NCBI GenBank assembly: GCA_009746045.1
Contig: RPFO01000406.1
Location: 131,501 to 195,500, forward strand
Reading direction: 5' to 3'
Length of the DNA stretch: 64,000 nt
DNA from: Mesostigma viride
Lineage: Eukaryota; Streptophyta; Mesostigmatophyceae; Mesostigmatales; Mesostigmataceae
The position numbers were made by a program, and so were the translations under genes. The notes under the pieces are model-generated. The model was not told the DNA's origin and searched no databases. It worked only from the letters and a program-made list of their open reading frames with translations. Of the stretch, positions 61,559 to 64,000 are shown one piece after another (position 1 is the first letter of the stretch; each line of letters begins with the position of its first letter).

Positions 61559-62640
61559 CTAAGGCATGCCACAGCTGCATTCGGGCACGCTTTCCACCTC
61601 ATCGCCACCCGAGGGGAACGTGAGTTTGCGACCCTCTTGTGTGGCCGTCTCATTCACCTTTATAGGGCCCGCTGAAGAGTCGTGGCAGGACCTTGAGGTG
61701 TCTGGAACCGTTGGGGATTGCGTTGGGCCTGCTGCAGGCGGGCTTGGCGTTCCCCCGCGTTCCCTAGCCTGGATGGGTGGCTTGGAGGTCGGTTGGGTCG
61801 TGGACCGAAGGCTGGGCCTGAGAACTGAGGCTGGTCCTCCGCCGTTGAGGGCCGAGCGCCATCCTGCCGACGGCGCGGGCACTGGGCCTTGATGTGGCCA
61901 ACCTCCTTGCAGTGGAAGCATTTCATCTTCGTGCATGGTGTCCAGCGCATTAATTCAGTTGCGCGGGTGTCCGAGGTATTGGTTCCATTTATCGAGGAAG
62001 ATGGACTCGGTGGGAGCCTCCTCCGCAGCGGGCTCCTTGAGCTCGACGTTGTTAACGCGTCGGGGAGGTGCGGTAGAGCGATGATAGGGGACTCCACGCC
62101 CACGCCTTTCGATCTGCTCGGCCACCTGGAGTAGGTAGCGCTTAATCTTGTCCATGTTCCAGGTATAGCCCAAGGCTTGTGGGCGTACCGACGCATGACC
62201 TCGTCTAGAAGGAGAGGGTTGAGGGCCTCCAGAAATCTGGCCTTGTACTCGGGGCCGGTGAGGTCATGGATGCGGGTGCACAAGCCCTCGAACGCTGCCA
62301 GGAAGTCCCTATGTAAAGGGCAGGTTACCGTGCCGGAATTTGCCGAAGGCCGGCAAAGCGCTTTTGGATCTCCGGCATCTGGTGGAACTAGCTTAACCTG
62401 GATGCGGTCCATCAGCTCCTCTACCGTGCGTGGGTAGGAGTGAGACGCTATGCTCTCGCAATGTAAGATGCCGGTGACAGAGGGATCCATGCAGGCTGTG
62501 ATGATTAGGGAAATGAGGTCTTCCGTGGCTAACTCCCAGTTGTGGTGGTTGGACCAGATGTAGTAGGTGCGGTTGACTAGGCGTTTCCACTCGTCTGTCT
62601 CGTGTGGGGACAGGGTGGTCCCACGCGGAATGGGGTCATT
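61559..62640 (-). pseudogene. Decayed gag of an LTR retrotransposon
   Basis: Minus strand: TYYIWSNHHNWELATEDLIS then SYPRTVEELMDRIQVKLV and FLAAFEGLCTRIHDLTGPEY form a gag core. A frameshift near 62180 leads to MDKIKRYLLQVAEQIERRG, and another restores the CCHC knuckle CFHCKEVGHIKAQC (about 61890-61930). It ends in Q/R/P-rich sequence. Different from both gag genes at 52.6-57.3 kb. No pol or LTR is visible. Confidence 0.65.
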
Positions 62641-62906
62641 TTTGGCGCATTTTGCAAGAAAAAAACGCTAGTTTCAATCGTCCGATCGCGTTTTTTCGCG
62701 CGAATTTGGCGTCCGATCGCGTATTTTCGAGCTAATTTGGTGTCATAATGCTTAATTCATGTCAATTTGAGCGTACATTCCACATCGAGAGGCTTGAAAG
62801 TTAGTAATTCATGTAAATTTTACGTGGAGAGACTCGACATCATCCTAACCTTTGTATTAACCATAGGACGAGCATTGCCAGCGCATGTCCAAGTGCTAAC
62901 TTTCCC
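62641..62906. other. Short spacer with small tandem duplications
   Basis: GTCCGATCGCGT-TTTTCG-type units of about 31 bases occur twice (62678-62742), and AATTCATGT.AATTT is repeated at 62753 and 62806. No gene. It includes the 3' flank of the next minus-strand gene. Confidence 0.35.
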
Positions 62907-63503
62907 TCAAGCTTTCGAGGGCCTCTTCCGTAATTTCGCTTCCGCAATCTGCTGTTCCGTTTTCGACTTCCTCCTCTTGCTATCGATCTCCTTTGCAGGC
63001 GCCCAGACTTCCACATCCTTCCAGCTCTTGCCATCCGTCAGCTTTACCACCTTCATCGCGTAGTCCAGCGGCATCCACCACAACTTGTTCTTCAACTTCC
63101 CTCCCTTCTCGCCCTCAGCGAAAAACTTAAATGCGACGTCCCTCCACTTGGTGTCGTATTCAGACACCTGCCCATAAAGCATGACATCTTCTAGCTTGGC
63201 ATACATTGGCGTAGCCGTATCCTTGTTCCCTGCTTGCATAATGGCTGAAGTCCACCCATCACACCAAAAGGCCTCTGGTGCTCCGAACCCCATTTCCCCG
63301 TCCATAAGTCTCATTTCCAACGTGGGCTTCTCATCATCCTCATCGCCCGCCTGACTGTCTTCCGCCCCCTTAGGCTCCTCCCGTCCGGAAGTGTCAGCAT
63401 GTACAGCCGCTGGTCCGAAGCCCACCGCCACATTTGCAAAGCGAAGTAACTGCTCCACATCCTCCTTACCTGCGAGCAAACCGATCATGCCATCAACGCA
63501 TGA
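62907..63503 (-). CDS. Unrecognised protein, C-terminal exon
   Basis: The minus-strand frame, with an ATG at 63488, runs 193 codons to a stop at 62907. It contains VEQLLRFANVAVGFGPAAV, an acidic patch, then a compact aromatic region (GFGAPEAFWCDGWTSAI; YDTKWRDVAFKFF; LWWMPLDYAMKVVKL; SWKDVEVWAPAKE) and a basic tail. I do not recognise a family. It is probably joined by a splice at TTTTAG|TCATG (63504) to the upstream basic exon, but the phase does not fit the best donor. Confidence 0.45.
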   Translation of the reverse strand, partial: SCVDGMIGLLAGKEDVEQLLRFANVAVGFGPAAVHADTSGREEPKGAEDSQAGDEDDEKPTLEMRLMDGEMGFGAPEAFWCDGWTSAIMQAGNKDTATPMYAKLEDVMLYGQVSEYDTKWRDVAFKFFAEGEKGGKLKNKLWWMPLDYAMKVVKLTDGKSWKDVEVWAPAKEIDSKRRKSKTEQQIAEAKLRKRPSKA

Positions 63504-63564
63504 CTAAAATCGAGTTAGTAGAAATCGGACTGCCAACCGTAAAAAATCAAAACACTCGACATAC

Positions 63565-63951
63565 CAGAATTCACTCGCAGATTTTTTCTTACCCTTTTTG
63601 GCCTTTTCCTTCGACCTCTGCTCGGAGGTAGACCCCGTCTGGGGGTGGGGGGCAGGCGCCGGGGCGGGTTTGGCGGGCTCGGCAACCTTGGCAGTCTTCG
63701 CGGTCTTGGGTAACTTCTTGGAAGCAACGCTCTCCTTTCCCCCGTCCTCCTCCTCTCCGCCGCCATCCTCCTCCTCCTCCTCCTTCTCATCGTCCGAATC
63801 TGAAAGCACAACTGCTTTTCGACGCCGTTTCTGAGGCAGGGCAGGCTTGGCAGCCTTCCCCACCTTGGCCGATTTCTTGGAAGCAACGTGCTCCGCAGCC
63901 TTCCCACCTGTTACGGCCCAGACCTTTGTATGGGCGTAACAATGCCTTCAA
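63565..63951 (-). CDS. Lys/Ala-rich and acidic N-terminal exon of the unrecognised gene (partial)
   Basis: Minus strand: AAEHVASKKSAKVGKA, PQKRRRKAVVLSDSDDEKEE and PKTAKTAKVAEPAKPAPAPA, typical of nuclear, disordered, charged proteins. The likely donor CTG|GTATGT (63564) and the intron 63504-63564 with branch-like CTAAC and TTTTAG end look authentic (61 bases). The start is not visible and may lie beyond the window. Confidence 0.4.
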
Positions 63952-64000
63952 TAAATAAGTCGAAAGTCATTTGTTATTCGTTTGGGACTTTCGATAGCTC

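Overview
This window is nuclear DNA from a eukaryote, most likely a green alga (Viridiplantae). The evidence is a GC-rich, intron-rich gene with GT-AG introns resembling plant PTM (DDT-PHD) proteins, a plastid-type pterin dehydratase/RAF2-like gene with an apparent transit peptide, and many algal-type retroelements. No prokaryotic organisation is visible. I cannot name the species.

Layout. Positions 1-7640 hold broken non-LTR retrotransposons (LINEs): ORF1 fragments, reverse transcriptase, and C-terminal zinc-knuckle plus restriction-like-endonuclease pieces. They lie in both orientations and meet tail-to-tail at short A/T repeats. Positions 8260-8964 (minus) carry an intronless RAF2/PCD-like gene. 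About 1.07 kb away, in divergent orientation, a giant plus-strand gene runs from 10038 to 36185. I assembled it from 16 exons whose splice phases agree. Read in order it encodes DDT, a WHIM-like segment, PHD1, PTM-like conserved segments, very long low-complexity linkers, a split PHD2, AT-hook-like motifs, a PHD-zinc-knuckle-ePHD (PZP) module and a C-terminal Tudor-like domain, about 4,500 residues in all. Its introns hold minisatellites, and several of these are tandem copies of the gene's own splice junctions.

Positions 36750-47467 are again LINE debris, including one nearly complete copy (minus, ORF1-APE endonuclease-RT). That copy is split by a Copia-like LTR element (47468-60171, minus) with 644-bp LTRs differing at 2 positions and a 5-bp target duplication. 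The Copia-like element is split by a gag-only LTR element (53940-58456, plus) with apparently identical 494-bp LTRs and a 5-bp target duplication. Inside that is a piggyBac-like non-autonomous insertion (TTAA, 54661-56367). This is a four-level nest. Beyond 60172 lie more LINE ends, a foldback element, a decayed LTR-element gag and an unrecognised gene that may run off the right edge.

How the parts work together. The two host genes are chromatin/plastid-type genes facing away from a shared upstream region. The remainder is transposable-element sequence. Points most worth attention are the DDT-to-PZP-to-Tudor fusion, the splice-site-derived intronic repeats, a UGA-CUAG stop followed by a compound hairpin between gag and pol of the Copia-like element, and that element's protease-like domain placed between integrase and reverse transcriptase.
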